64,000 nucleotides of DNA from Chamaecrista fasciculata (GCA_003254925.1 QANZ01045558.1:69916-133915), one strand, 5' to 3'; positions 23,974-36,259 are shown, counted from the first letter of the stretch. Translations and numbers: made by a program. Notes: generated by a model not told the origin, from the letters alone.

Positions 23974-25346
23974 GTTGAACCTTAATAAGATTTCATAAGT
24001 TTTAATGTGATATATAGAGGCATTTTCTTTCTCATACCTTTTTATCCAAAACACAAGCCAAACACCATATTTTCCCCTTTCTAGCCTCTTTGAGCCTATT
24101 GTATATAAGGTGTCTATGACTTGTGATTTTCGAAAAATTGAATTTTAAATTCAATTTGAGCTTACAACTCTTAGGGTGGAATTAGCTAGTAATATTTTAT
24201 ATTGAAAAGTCTCAACAAATATAACATATATATATATAGTCGAGAGCAAAAGTAAAATAAAAAAAGTATCTTGAAATAAGCTCAAGTATGAAAAACAATA
24301 TTATAAAGAGCTTGTCAAGAGAAAAAGATTGCGTAGTTTAAATAAAAGAATCTTGTGCCATATGACTCAAAAACTAATCCTAATAGTGAGCTAGCTATTC
24401 TTTTTGGTGGAAAAGAGGAGTTGTTGAAAAAGAGTTTTAGAAGAAAACTTAGAAATTACACCTAGATACTGAATTTCTTTCTTTTCTTCCTTTATATTTA
24501 TTCCCTATTAGCATTTTTCTTACATTACAACCCAATAAAGACCTTTTGATTAAAACATTATTATTTCATTCATAGTGGAGACTTTGAGAATTTTTACAAG
24601 CTTATGGTAGAAAGTTTAGTCTAAAATGACTTGAGTGAAATTATCCTAATTGGTGTGGTAGTGTGAAACACTTGTGGAATTGGTCCTATTAGAAATCTGA
24701 TCGAGCTACTTTGAGAGGTTAATAGCTTGAATGTTTCTTTAGCTCTAGGATTTGTCTATGTACTAACCTTGACTCATGAACTTAGAAATATTCCCTTAAA
24801 GCTTTTTGCATGTTTTTTTTTCTTCTACTTTGTAGCTTTGCTCAAGAGTGCAAAGGTTTAAGTGTGGGAGATTTGATCAGACTAAATCTTGATATGTTAT
24901 TTCTTCTTCTTTTTACACTATTTAATAATGTTTTATTGCAATATTGACCAAGTGATGTGTTAGGACTTGTACTAAGGTGATGCACAAAATAATGGACTAA
25001 AAGTTTTATTTTCCAGTCTTTTATATTAGGGTAAATTACACGGAAGGTCCCTATGGTTTGAGGTATTTTGGACATTGAGTCCTTGTGATTTGAGAAAGGG
25101 TCCCAGTGGTATACTTTCGTCCAAAAATTAACAGAAAAATTCATTTTTATCAAGATTTTACCCCTTATTTCAAGATTTTCTTTCATTCAGGTCCTGATTC
25201 ATCTTAGAATAGTCCAGAAAGTTTATCATCTTTATCAAGCAGGTCCCTAAAACTTGAAAATAGAAAATCTTGATCCATTCTTTCTCATTTTCATGTCATT
25301 TTCATACAAAAAATCATCAACTTAGATGAAATCAAGCAGAAGTAAT

Positions 25347-27472
25347 TGTTGGGAATTCCAGGCGCCAAACGCAGCGGAAGCAAGAATATAAAATTAAAAA
25401 TTTAAAGCGCCAAGCCCTAGAATTCCCGAACGGATCCGCTAGTTGAATTTAAAACCTGTTAAGATAGTCGTATACCTCACGAGTTCCAATCGGTTTGGTT
25501 GTACGGGGCGTGTCCTAGAAGTCCACTCGCAGCATCCTTCCTCCGCCGGTGATCCACACGAGCAGTTTGTCGGGCACCAAGGTGCTAGCCTTCTGTTCTT
25601 TTCTCCAAAAGAACTAGGGATCCAATCTACAGCTCCGGTTGTCAAGAACAGTTCTCGAACCAGACCAGTCTATCAAGAACAATTCTTGATCTATGTATAT
25701 AGGAGGCGCACAAAACAAGACTCCTCTTGTTTATTCTCACAAAACCCTAGCTATCTTAGACAAGTCAAGCTTTCACTAACTCCTTAGCAAAACTCGACTC
25801 TCTCTCTCACTTAGGCTAGGTTGTGCAATTTTTCTCTCTCTTGTCTCACAAGAAGAAGGAGGCGAAATTGCACTTGTGACTTAGGGTTAGCTAATTTCGA
25901 CTTAGCCATATATTTATATAAAGATAGGGATTTGATAATTATAATTAGGGAATCCCTAAATTATAGGATTATCAAATTATAAAATTATGAGATTACAATA
26001 ATATCACAATTTTAGGACTTGAATTTCTAATTAAAATATTACCTTAATATTTCAATTCAAATTCAAAATGCAATCTCTGAGAATCAAATGGAAGATCAAA
26101 TCTTCCCTTGGGACCCACTAGAGCAATGCGCCATCCTCCCTCCTTTATTTTGGAATTTTATAAATCAAAACATTCCTAACTCTTAGGAAGTCATGATCTT
26201 CCAAAGATTATGAGTTAAGATATTACCCTAATATCTTTGATTCAAATCTTTTTAAATCTACACCAAATCTTTTGAATTCAAACTCATGACTTTAATTAAT
26301 AAAACATTTTCATTAATTAAAACCCCCTTAAATGAGGCGCCACCCTCTTGCCTAATATTAGTGAATTTAATAAATCAATAATCTCCTAACTTTTAGGAAC
26401 CTTATCTGATTTATTATTCCCTAATATAATAATTGTAAATAGATTAATCCCTATTAACTATTTAACAATTATTATATTTAAACTTGTCCCACAAATTTAA
26501 ATATATCACAACTGTAGATTATTTAAGACAAGACTTAATGTCCCAGACATTTTGCTATGTCTTAAATTGTGTCACCGAAGTGACTCACGAATTAACCCTA
26601 ATTCGTGTCCCTATAAGCGGTGTCCTGATCCTGCTCATGTGTGACCCAGCAGGCCTCACGTGAAGTTGGCAATAAGCCATCTCTATGACTTACAAGTCGT
26701 GAGCGGACTCTAGCAAGCCATCACGACTACCCAAAACACATGAGTCATCATTTTTACCAAAACCCACTTAACCTTATTAGTACCTCCTTGTCATAGACCC
26801 TATTGTCACACGATATCTTGGTCATGGATTAGGCACAGGAAAGTCATCCATAATCCAAACCACAACTTTCTCGATCTTCTTGAGTAAGTCCCATTTCGCA
26901 GCTTGGCCACGCATTTCCTTGGACAGACTCATCGAGGGCGCCAGTTAGATATCTCTCATTTAATGAGGGACAAAATCCCATTTTGGCCAATCCACATTCC
27001 TCAGCACGGCAATCAACCAAACCCGTACCTAGCCCTTATGGCTACCCTGCTACGGGTAACGTTAGACTAGGCCAAAGTTTGACAACTACAACGTCGGAAT
27101 AATGATGACCTCAGGTCTAAGGCGTCGTGACAGGCGTACAGGAGAGGCAAGCTGATGACTAAACCCATGCAGGACTCTCCGGGTCAGTCCAGCAACTTGT
27201 AACCCTTTACATAATTGCACCATGACTCTCGTTCAAGCATCCAGTGCATGCATCTCTATGCACCGAGGTCATGCTGGTCTTAGTTCATTTTCGCTCCCAC
27301 GAAAACAATCGACGAGGGACAAATTTTGATTAATTATCACATAATTAATCAAGGACGTTATCATAGTAAACATGCTAATAATATGATAACAACATAATCT
27401 ATCTCTATAGATTAATTCATATGTTCAAAACATATACTTAAAATGATTGGCCCTAGGGCACAATCTCCAACA
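25347..27472 (+). mobile_element. 2.1-kb solo LTR, family A, copy 2
   Basis: It starts TGTTGGGAATTCCAGGCG and ends CAATCTCCAACA, with the exact 5-bp duplication GTAAT on both sides (25342-25346 and 27473-27477). It is colinear with 5144-7297: shared AAACGCAGCGGAA, GGTGATCCACACGA, GGTGCTAGCCT, CTCATGTGTGACCCAGCAGG, CCCAAAACACRTGAGT and TGATTGGCCCTAGGG. A TATA-like ATATTTATATAAAG lies near 25908. It is nested in the Mutator-like element. No protein is encoded. Confidence 0.85.
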
Positions 27473-27494
27473 GTAATAACAACACAAACACGAT

Positions 27495-27713
27495 TTAAAA
27501 GTGAATAAAAAATGACCCAACAATAAAATACAAAAATTGAATCCACTTCTTGAAATCACTTTCCCAACATGCTTTTTCTCCGGATTTCATCTCAACTTCC
27601 TCTGTCTCTCTATCAATTTTGTTCATAGAGAAAACCAATAACTGAAACCCAACAAAACCCAAAAATTCCACAACCCCCATCGACGCTCTCGTAGTTCGCC
27701 ATTTATAGGCCAA
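27495..27713 (-). other. open frame inside the Mutator-like element (possible captured fragment)
   Basis: 72 codons on the - strand starting MAYKWRTTRASMG. It has no stop within a region otherwise AT-rich and contains a hydrophobic stretch (VVEFLGFVGFQLLVF) followed by charged residues (DRETEEVEMKSGEKA). No family is recognised. It may be a fragment picked up by the element, or chance. Confidence 0.25.
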
Positions 27714-28083
27714 AAAAAAAAGAAAGAATCTGAAATATAATATTACAAGAATTTATAAAAAATATTAAAGTAGTAGTTTGTTGAAACTAAAATTATATAG
27801 TGAATTTAGAAGTCATTCTAAGCTTGTGCTTATATTTTGGGAGTAATCTAATTTAAAAATTTTACATGGATTATTTTGTGGTTATGTTATAAGAAACTTT
27901 CGAATAAGAAATAATAATTGATAGAGGAAAGTTTTTGAAAATAAATTATATATTTGAAATCTACACTCCACAATGAGTCCAACCATATAAACTTTGTTGA
28001 AAAACTATTTTTTAAATTTCATGTTTTCATGGACTATTTTGAAAGAAATATGTTTTTATGGGATAAAATAGTAATTCTATCCT

Positions 28084-28362
28084 TTGAATCCTGCAATTAA
28101 TTTACCACATGTACCCATAAAGTTTCCAGAAATTCAATCAAGTCCCTTTAGTCCCTTTTATAAACCCATTCAACACTTGCACCATTTTAGTCCCTTCCAC
28201 TTGTCTTCTTCCACCACTCCCTCTCCATTCACTTCCTCTCCATTTCAATCATTGTTCATCTTCTCCCCACCACCACAAAAGTCACTAACAACCTCCTTGG
28301 ACTTTCGTACGTCAGAGATCTGCAACCACCACAAGCTCTTCCTTCTCTCCTCCTCTAGGTGA
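28084..28362 (+). other. open frame inside the Mutator-like element (possible captured 5' exon)
   Basis: 92 codons, Pro/Ser-rich with many CCACCA and TCC words (composition of a plant 5' leader or N-terminal region), ending just before the inner edge of the right TIR. The pyrimidine-rich composition differs from the flanking AT-rich DNA, consistent with captured genic sequence. No family is recognised. Confidence 0.25.
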
Positions 28363-30013
28363 CGATTTCTTTTCTTTTTTTTCTCGTCAATTTCGCCTCA
28401 TGAAATACCCATTTGTTTTGCTGGTTTTCATTAAGTGTTACTATTGCCAAATGCTAATTTTTTATGTATTCTAACATTCCCAAACATTAGATTAAAGTCT
28501 AGTTTCGTTTTCATCAAGTTGGGGACTCGATAAAATATGGGTAAAACTTGAATTGAGGTTTTTGATAAAGATGATTAACTTTTTGGACTATTCTGAGATG
28601 AATTAGGACCTGAATGAAAGAAAATCTTGAAACAAGGGGTAAAATCTTCATAAAAACGCATTTTCATTAATTTTTGGATGGAAAAATACAACATGGACCC
28701 TTTTTGCTAACTGAGGAAACCTCAGTGCCCAAATTGCAACTTTTCAAACCACAAAGACACGATCTCAAAATACTCCAAACCACTGAGACTTTCTATGTAA
28801 TTTACCCTTTATATTATTATATTTAAAGGTGCTTCTTAATCCTTCACTTAGTGGTTTCAAGTCAAGTATCACGGCAAAAGACGCTCAGATAAGCATAACC
28901 GAAGTTTGGAGCAATTGATATAGACGAAGACAAGTTTGCTAGGTTTGATCCGTAACTTTGAGCCGGCAGTGCAACCAGCGGTGCAGGTAATTTTTTTCAA
29001 CATGACGTAAGGATGTCATCATAGATCAAAATTAGAGAATTTGGAGTTGAGTCGTCAATGAGCCTTCATTGAGCCGTTATACTTTCTTGTGGCGCAAGTA
29101 ACTAAGTTGCGTATTAAGGTGTTCTAACTGTCAGAATCTAGGAGATCCAAGCGGTTAGGTGTAAATTGAGGAGAATCTTCTTAGTTATAATTTGCGCAGG
29201 CGGTGCAGCACAACGGCACAAGCCCAAATTTTGCCTATAAATAGATCTCTTCATTCCACACTTGAGGCATCATGAAGAAGACCAAAGATCACTCATATAA
29301 TACGTCGTTACTCTACCAAGAGCATATGTAACTAATTTCTCAATACCTTGAGGAGGAATTCGAAGATATGGCCAGAGTTCATCGATTACAATAAAGGAGT
29401 AGTTGGTTTGGTTATGCATTTCTGTATATTTTTAGTAGTTCATGAGTTCATGATCAATTTTCAATATAATTAGAGAATTAGTTTTAGGATTATTTTAATA
29501 TTTTCATATGGATTATTAATTTGACATGTATTGTTACCCGTTAAAGTCTTTACATTGAATGATTAATAAAACGTGCCTATACTATTCATTGTTGGTGGTG
29601 GAGTGATCTATCCTAACTCTCATTTTGTCGCCATTGCTTGATTAAGGTTATCTTGGGAGTTGTGATCTATATTCGCCAGTTTCCCAATTTTGCTTTAGCA
29701 AAATACATATTTGGATGTGGTTGATTCAAGCATAACCAAGTAGCCATAACTCCATATCTTCTAGAGAATGAGGAAAGCCTATCAAAAGTTCCATCCATCA
29801 GGTATGTTCTTTATATTGTTTATCTCACTTACTTCATACCGATCACCAATTCAATTCGCACACAATTCCCTCTAATTCTGCCTAAGAGTTCCGTGCAAGA
29901 TTCGACCTTGGGGCTGTGCTATACTATATCCTAATATATAGTATTCGAGTATACCTCGAGTATTAAATTTGATTTTCCGCTCGGATTAGGCACTTTACGG
30001 CGGGTGCCGGTCA

Positions 30014-31066
30014 CTATGCAAAGATCAAACTTAGAAAAGTTTCTCTCCATTCTAAGCACTAGCATCTTTATTTGCTTTGTTGTTTATTTTTGAATTGTTT
30101 TTCATCATAAACCAATCATTCATTTCCAACAACTCAAATTAGTCAAAAGATAGAATACAATGTTGAGACTGTTATTTATATTTAAATCCTTCTTGGGATG
30201 CTACATAATTCTCAAATATATATACAATTAATTGATAGTGTATACTTAGAAGTCCCCGTGATTCTGCACCCGATCTCACTCATCATCTTCGTCATCCTCA
30301 TGGTCACATGGATCTTCCTCTATTTCCTTAATGTAGAAACCAACGATTTGTTCCTCAATGATGAAGAAACCTCGGGGTTTATACTTAATGTAGCCGCTGT
30401 TAGTTTTGGTGCTACTTCTACTTGACTCTTCTTTCTTTTGTTTTCTTCTGTTCTACTTTGATATTTGTTATTTTATAACCGTAATTTTACCACAAACGAA
30501 AAAGGAAAAAATGGAGAACATTTTGTTGAATCTCGATTTTTACTTTTAAGGTTAGGGTTTTGTGTGTGTGTGTGTAGAAAATTATCATTGTGCTGGCTGG
30601 GCTTGGGTGACTAGGTGAGTGAATATATGTGTTATTTACTTTTTGTTAATTTATTATTATTTTTTTTTGCTTCTTCTTCTCTTTGGTTTTGAATGGAGAT
30701 GAAGAAAAAGAAGAAGAAGGAGCAGGAGTTGAATTGGGAATTTTGATAATTATTAGGGGAAAATGAAAATGAAGGTTATAAACTTGTGAAATCTTGATAA
30801 AAATGTTGGAATCCGTTAATTTTCGGACATAAGTATAACGCAGAGACCCTTTCTTCTAACGGAGTAAACTTCAAGTCCGATTTGGACACATTTTGAACCA
30901 CAAGGTTCCAAATCATAGGGACCTTCCTTGTAGTTTACCCTTATTCATTTAATAGATCTCCTTCCTCTTATTGTCTTTCATTTCGTTTACACCATAACTG
31001 CTGATCTCATTTCTTTAATAAAATTGGAATTGGTTAATTTTACTAGACAATTTAACTAATAGGACA
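30014..31066. mobile_element. intergenic with right end of a second Mutator-like element
   Basis: 30740-30940 resembles the right arm of the element at 25029-28807 (GAAATCTTGATAAAAATG, GAACCACAAGGTTCC) and ends GTAGTTTACCC at 30940. No matching left end or 9-bp duplication was found, so it is a partial or rearranged copy. 30014-30500 has a 75-codon open frame (30198-30425) of no recognised family. Confidence 0.45.
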
Positions 31067-31728
31067 AATTACTATTTTGGTCCCTAATGTTTGTTCAAAG
31101 TTCTGTTTTGGTCCCTAAATTTTATTTAGTTCCCTTTTGTTCCCCGAAGCTCCCAAAAAGTTCCACAGTTACTCCCTGACCCATTTCCATCCATATTTTG
31201 AGATAAAAAAAAAAATTGATTTCCATTCCATAAAAATCTTTCTCTTCTACGATAAAGCCCTTTGCCTTTTGTAATAGGGATCAAAATGCAATAAAAAATA
31301 AAGTGAGGCCTAAATGTATAAAATAAGTCTTTTCTCTTTCATCACACACATGATGGAGATCTCGACGATTTCCAGCACGTTCGAAAGTGGTTCGCAGTGG
31401 AGCTGGTTTACAGACAAAAAGTTTGACAAGCCATACTTGAATCTAGCAACAGAGTGGGTTTTGTTCATTTTATATATTTAGGACCAACTATTTTATTGTA
31501 TTTTGATCCCTATTATAAAAAGAAAAGTGCCTCAATGGAAAAGAGAAAAACCTTTTGTGGGATGCAAAAGAGTTTTTCCCTTTTTTTAAGAGAAAAAGGC
31601 ATGGAAATTGGCGAGGGACTACCAGTGGAATATTTTTGAAACTTCAGGGACCAAAACAGAATGAAAAAAAAAACTTTTGAGACCAAAACAAAACTTTGAG
31701 CAAATATTAAAGACCAAAATAGGAGAAA
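31067..31728. mobile_element. foldback MITE-like element (662 bp)
   Basis: The ends are inverted: CTATTTTGGTCCCTAATG on the left, and read on the - strand from the right, CTATTTTGGTCTTTAATA, with similarity continuing for ~80 bp (TTTTGGTCCCT...). The repeated 'TTTTGGTCC' character is shared with several other foldbacks in this window. No coding sequence and no clear target duplication are seen. Confidence 0.6.
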
Positions 31729-34051
31729 ATAGTCAAAGCTAAATTTTAAAAGTCATAAAATATTCATGGTTAAAAAGAAAAATCATAAAATGTTCTTAAA
31801 AGTATCAAAGAACGAAATGCAGCAATGTAAATATTCTGAAGATTTTTAGAAGTATTTTGAATAGACAAACATATTTTATAATATTCTTAAAAATAAAAAG
31901 AATTATGTATATATCAAATACTTTTTTTTGGCCATAAATACTTGTCAATATGTAAGTGTTTTGTTTTTAGGTCAAATTAAATTAAGCCTAGTATGTAAGT
32001 ATTCTTTTGGTGGAAACCTAGCTACATGTTAAGATCACATAATTTTAGTTAAGAGCTAACTAACAGCTTCACTTTTGCAAAGCCGCAAGCACATGCTACA
32101 TCACTCTTCTTCCAACCAACGTATGGTTGATGATACGTTTATATGCATGATTATCTACCTCCTCACGAATGAGTAAAATATTATATATGATCTTCGGTTT
32201 TCAAATATTTTTAAGGAAAATAATATATTAATAGTCAAATCACTATGTTTAGATTTTGATTAGGACAATTTTATAAAAGAATTATTTATTATTGATATAA
32301 AATATGTTTTGTCAAATAGTCATTTTGGTCCTAAAACTACTTTTTATTTTATTTTGATCTTCAAACCTTTACATTTGTTCTGTTTCGGTCCCCAATTGTG
32401 ATTTCATCTGATTAGTTTTGCTATTGTTTCTGACTAGCATAGTTGAAATAGACTATTTCTCTCTAATATGTGTCATAATAAGCCCCAAAAGTGCCAAGTT
32501 GTGTTAGTTTTCTAATGAAATTAAAATTCAGGGTACCAAAGTGTTATCGACGAATATCACAGGGTATTAGAATGTCATTTTTAAAACCACATGCTTCCAA
32601 AGTAGAATATGACCAAATCATAAGGTACCAAAGTGGAATATGACCACACCACAAGGTAACAAAGTATATTTTATCCTAATTTTAATTAACAGTTGCCTAA
32701 TCGCTTCACATTTGTAAAGCTGAAAGCATGCATGCGTTGTTGATGATTCCAACTAGACAGAGAAAAGACTTATCAAGAGAAACATATAGCTTCAAACTTA
32801 TCATAATCAAACTTTAAAAGAGAGAGAGATATATATGATCAACTTCGCTTTTAATTTGTACTATGAAACAAGTGATCCACTTTTGGACCCAATTTGATCT
32901 TGTTTGTTAATGGCTCCAACTGGACAAATAAAGAACTCATCAAATAAAAACTTGTACCACTGACATTGTTGCAATTGAACTCAAAACAAGAGATATATAG
33001 TCATATTCAAGTGTTGGGACTAAAAAGTGAAACTTTTAGAAATGATATAAGATGAATATCACAAGAAAAAAAAAAAGATAAAGAGCTAGATTATAACTTA
33101 CAATAAAGATAAGGAATCAAAATTATATTTGGGTCGTTTCTACTTGATTTGAATGAAATTATTAATCTTTATCTATTAAAAGGACTATGGGAAAAGGACC
33201 GGTGATTTGCATGTATAAAAATTGAAATAACTAATTGGTGTATTTGCTTAATTTTTTTTTTAAAAAAAAAAACTTCTCATTTGTCGGTACCTTTTTGTAT
33301 TTAACTGACTTTTGATTTCTTTCTATGTTTTCAATCCCACTGGCTCGATTTATAAAAATATTTAAGATAAGTCAAGATTGTGACCAATCCACTTATATAT
33401 TTACCTTTCTTTATTTTTCTTTTCTTTTTTTTGGTTTACATTTGTCTCTTTCTTTCAACTTGTGCATCTGTCCTTCAAAGAAACAGAGTCTTTATCAAAG
33501 AAAAAGGAAAATTATATATAAAAACCCAATGTCTTGAATAAGTTTCTTTTTTTTTTTATTGAAGCAGAAAAAAATACTCATACAAGACATTGGGTTTTTA
33601 AACTCTTGTATAAGTAAAGCAAGCAACAAACTTCTACCAAAAAAAAAAAAGCAAGCAACAAACTACTTGCCATCAATGAAAATAAGTGATGCAAAGAATT
33701 AGTTACTTAAACTCTTTAAAGAATAAGTTTTGTTGGTGAAATCTCTATTAAAATATATAAATTAACTTAAAACTCTAGAAAACTAGTTTAGTTAGTGATC
33801 TATTAACTTACACAATTACTTTAGTGCCCGTCATAAAACAGTCCAATATTATTTAAGAATAAACACCGTCAAATATATAAGATTTCTTAATTGAGAATGC
33901 CATATATAGTATAATTGCAGATTAATCATTAGATTTCTCTTTCAACAAACTTTTAATCTATAGAGTCTGTCCCCTGCAAATACTTTAGTTTAATGTGTGA
34001 TGCTATTATGCTACTATAGAAACTTAGGTTGTCCCAAAAAAGAAACAATAA
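31729..34051. other. intergenic with foldback debris
   Basis: 32315-32480 and 32750-33020 are arms or cores of the 'TTTTGGTCC' foldback family (compare 37078-37300 and 34200-34400). 32528-32690 is a degraded single arm of the GGTACCAAAGTG element. A short perfect inverted repeat lies at 33521-33536 and 33583-33598. No supported gene. Confidence 0.45.
33521..33598. repeat. 16-bp perfect inverted repeat (hairpin)
   Basis: AAAACCCAATGTCTTG at 33521-33536 is the exact reverse complement of 33583-33598, with a 46-base spacer that contains a T-run. Isolated in AT-rich DNA. It could form a small stem-loop; function unknown. Confidence 0.55.
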
Positions 34052-34540
34052 GGTCAAAGGGTCATTTTGGTCCTAAATGTATGCTCTAATGTTCATTTTG
34101 GTTCTTTATGTTTCAAAATATTCAAATTGGTCCTAAATGTTTGAAAAATGTTACATTTGGGTCCCAAACTATTGAATTTGGTTATATTTCTCTCGTCTCT
34201 CATTTCAAGTTCAAAAAATTTGTTAAGAGTAACTCGTAGCTCTAAATCTGTTGAATTCAAACTTGAAACGAGAAAAATATTATCAATTTTACTTGTTTGA
34301 CCATGAAATGAGCGATTTACTTTTAGTGCTGATTTGACTTCGTTTATTGACGACCCTAACTAAATAAAGACAATACTCTTTGAGAACAATAGGTAGCTCT
34401 GAACTCGTCACGTTCGAATTTGAAACGAAAGAAATATGATCATACTCCATAGTTTGGGATCAAAATGAAACATTTTGCCTAATATTTAAGATCAATTTGA
34501 ACATTTTGAAACTTAAAAGACGAAAATGAACCCTAGGACC
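34052..34540. mobile_element. foldback MITE-like element
   Basis: The left end GGTCAAAGGGTCATTTTGG faces the inverted right end at 34540. The core contains TCAAGTTCAAAAAATTTGTT and GAGAACAATAGGTAGCTCTG and is the same family as 38773-39234 in the hydroxylase intron. No 9-bp duplication is visible at the edges. Confidence 0.6.
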
Positions 34541-34560
34541 AATTGGACTTGGATCCTCTA

Positions 34561-34694
34561 TAGTGTCACTACAGTGTAGTGCAGAGAGAGAAAGACACAG
34601 TTAGAGAGAGAAAGTGTCAGAGGTATAGGTCTCATTGACACTTTTTCTCTTTAACTGTGTCTTTCTCTCTCTGCACTACAGTATAGTGACACTG
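34561..34694. ncRNA. long near-perfect hairpin, candidate small-RNA precursor
   Basis: The left arm 34561-34619 and right arm 34636-34694 are reverse complements over 59 nt with a 16-nt loop. In the 41-nt core starting GTGCAGAGAGAGAAAGACAC I count two mismatches. The arm carries purine-rich (GAGA) sequence. Such a stem would be a good DICER substrate and could be a young miRNA or siRNA locus. Equally it could be the whole of a small MITE, since its outer left flank starts TTGGATCCTCTATAG, resembling the TIR of the LBD-carrying unit at 2608. No promoter is visible. Confidence 0.45.
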
Positions 34695-34705
34695 CAGTGT
34701 AGCGG

Positions 34706-35699
34706 TACTACAAAATATCCAATTTGAGGACCAATTTGCCTAATATAAATACCTATTACCATCATCATGGTTTGGTACGTTACCTCCTAATATCAATACC
34801 TATTGCCATCATCATGGTTTGGTACGTTACCTCCTTATTAATTTTTTTACCGTTCATTCTTAATACTTATCAAAATCTTATTTTCATCTTATGTGTTTTT
34901 ATTATCCAAATTGGCAATGAGAAAATATAATTGAGCGATTATTTGTTCAAATTTTTTTTAACATTCTATCCAATAATTATATAAAAGCACTTTTATTTGA
35001 AAATTAAGTGCTTATATGTGTTTTAATTGAGACGTACGTCATGTCAGATATATAATTATGCTCACTTTCGCACTTAAATAAAGAAACTAAATCAAATATT
35101 AATTAAGATAATAAATTAAAATAAAATTCTGCTATGATTCGTTTTGATGACATTAATATTAATTTGAATTACGAAAATATTATGCAATTTCTTTAAACAA
35201 ATTGAGAGTTTTCTAAAAAGTTGATATATATATATATATATATATATAAAGACCAAATTAAATCCATAAATTGGTCGCAAATATATAGGGCTAATTTTAA
35301 ACTGGTCTTAAATATTTTATTTATTTTAAATTAGTTTTATATGTTTTAATAATTTCTCAAATTGGTCACAAATCTACTTCCAAGACGCAATTTGATCTCA
35401 TTTGCTTATTGTTTTAATTGGACAAAAAGAATTTGTCAAGAGTTAACATATATGTTTGAACTTGAAATGAGAGAGAAATACGATCAGTTTTGCTTCTTTT
35501 ACTACGAAACAAGCAATCAACTTTTCGGATTCGATTTGACTTCATTTATTGACACCAACAAGATAGATAAAGTATTTGTCAAAATCAACTCGTAGTTCTA
35601 AAACATGTAGTATTTGAACTTGAAACCAGATATATCATTAGTTTGGGGTTAATTTGAGAAATTACTGCAACATGTAGGACCAATACTGCAACATGTAGG
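34706..35699. other. intergenic with foldback remnant
   Basis: A 40-bp direct repeat (TACCTATTNCCATCATCATGG) lies at 34750-34830. 35250-35680 is a diverged foldback of the 34052 family (core GAACTTGAAATGAGAGAGAA). A short direct duplication (ACTGCAACATGTAGGACCAA) lies at about 35665-35704. No gene. Confidence 0.45.
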
Positions 35700-36105
35700 A
35701 CCAATACTACACTTTGGTACCCTGTGGTTTGACCCTATTTCACTTTGGTACCTTGTGGTTTGAAACCTGACATTTTGGTACCTTGTGGTATTCTCCATTA
35801 ACACTTTGGTACCATTTGGAGCTACTTTGTAATTTCAACCAAAACAAATTTTGCAAAAATTACATATTGACCCCAAAAAATTTTCAAAAAATTACAAATA
35901 GGGTCAATATGTAATTTTTGCAAAAGTTTTGGGGTCAATATGTAATTTTTGCAAAATTTGTTATTGTTACAATTACAAAATAGCTCCAAATGGTACCAAA
36001 GTGTTAATGGAGAATACCACAGGGTACAAAAGTGTCAGGTTTCAAACCACATGGTACCAAATTGAAATAGGGTCAGACCACAAGGTACCAAAGTGTAATT
36101 TACCC
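35700..36105. mobile_element. large inverted-repeat (foldback) element upstream of the hydroxylase
   Basis: The left arm (CACTTTGGTACC repeated four times) and right arm (GGTACCAAAGTG series) are mirror images over about 150 bp each, with the central TATGTAATTTTTGCAAAA / TTTTGCAAAAATTACATA also inverted. The right end is GTGTAATTTACCC as at position 146. It lies 276-681 bp upstream of the hydroxylase ATG and could fold the promoter-proximal DNA or its transcripts. No coding sequence. Confidence 0.7.
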
Positions 36106-36259
36106 TTAAATGAATAAAATATTTATGACCAATTTGAAATCTACCCCATACATTTTGGACCTATTTGAAGTTTTGACCAATATATATATATATATATATA
36201 TCATAATTATAATAAAGCAAGTAGGCATAAAAAGTTTGTTGTGTTTCTAGTGTTACACT

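Larger units (their letters stand above)
25029..28807. mobile_element. Mutator-like element with ~250-bp TIRs and 9-bp duplication
   Basis: The left end is GGGTAAATTACACGGAAGGT and the right end, inverted, is GGGTAAATTACATAGAAAGT. Similarity continues inward for roughly 250 bp (shared CAAGATTTTCTTTCATTCAG and TTCATCTTAGAATAGTCC / CTCAGAATAGTCC). The flanks are the exact 9-bp duplication TTTATATTA (25020-25028 and 28808-28816), the Mutator signature. No MURA-type transposase is encoded. Without the nested solo LTR at 25347-27472 it is about 1.65 kb. It sits inside the 3' LTR of element 2. Internal open frames may be captured host fragments. Confidence 0.88.
18430..30013 (+). mobile_element. 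old LTR retrotransposon remnant (element 2), multiply interrupted
   Basis: The element is recovered by removing later insertions. Internal sequence lies at 18430-18971 and 23974-24873. A polypurine tract (AAGTGTGGGAGATT) precedes the 3' LTR start TGATCAGAC at 24874. The LTR continues at 28817-30013 and ends GGGTGCCGGTCA. Order and spacing match element 1: AGATTTGAGCCTAA, ACACAAGCC...CACCAT, CATTACAACCC, CATAGTGGAGA, TTTGCTCAAGAGTGCAAAGG. Identity is clearly lower than between the LTRs of element 1. The 5' LTR and any gag-pol are not seen. It belongs to the same family as element 1 and was the landing site for element 1 and for a Mutator-like element. Confidence 0.65.

Noticed and set aside
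25443..25787. Plus-strand frame of 114 codons
   Set aside because: Lies inside the solo LTR; not preserved as an open frame in the sister copy at 5144-7297, so most likely chance.
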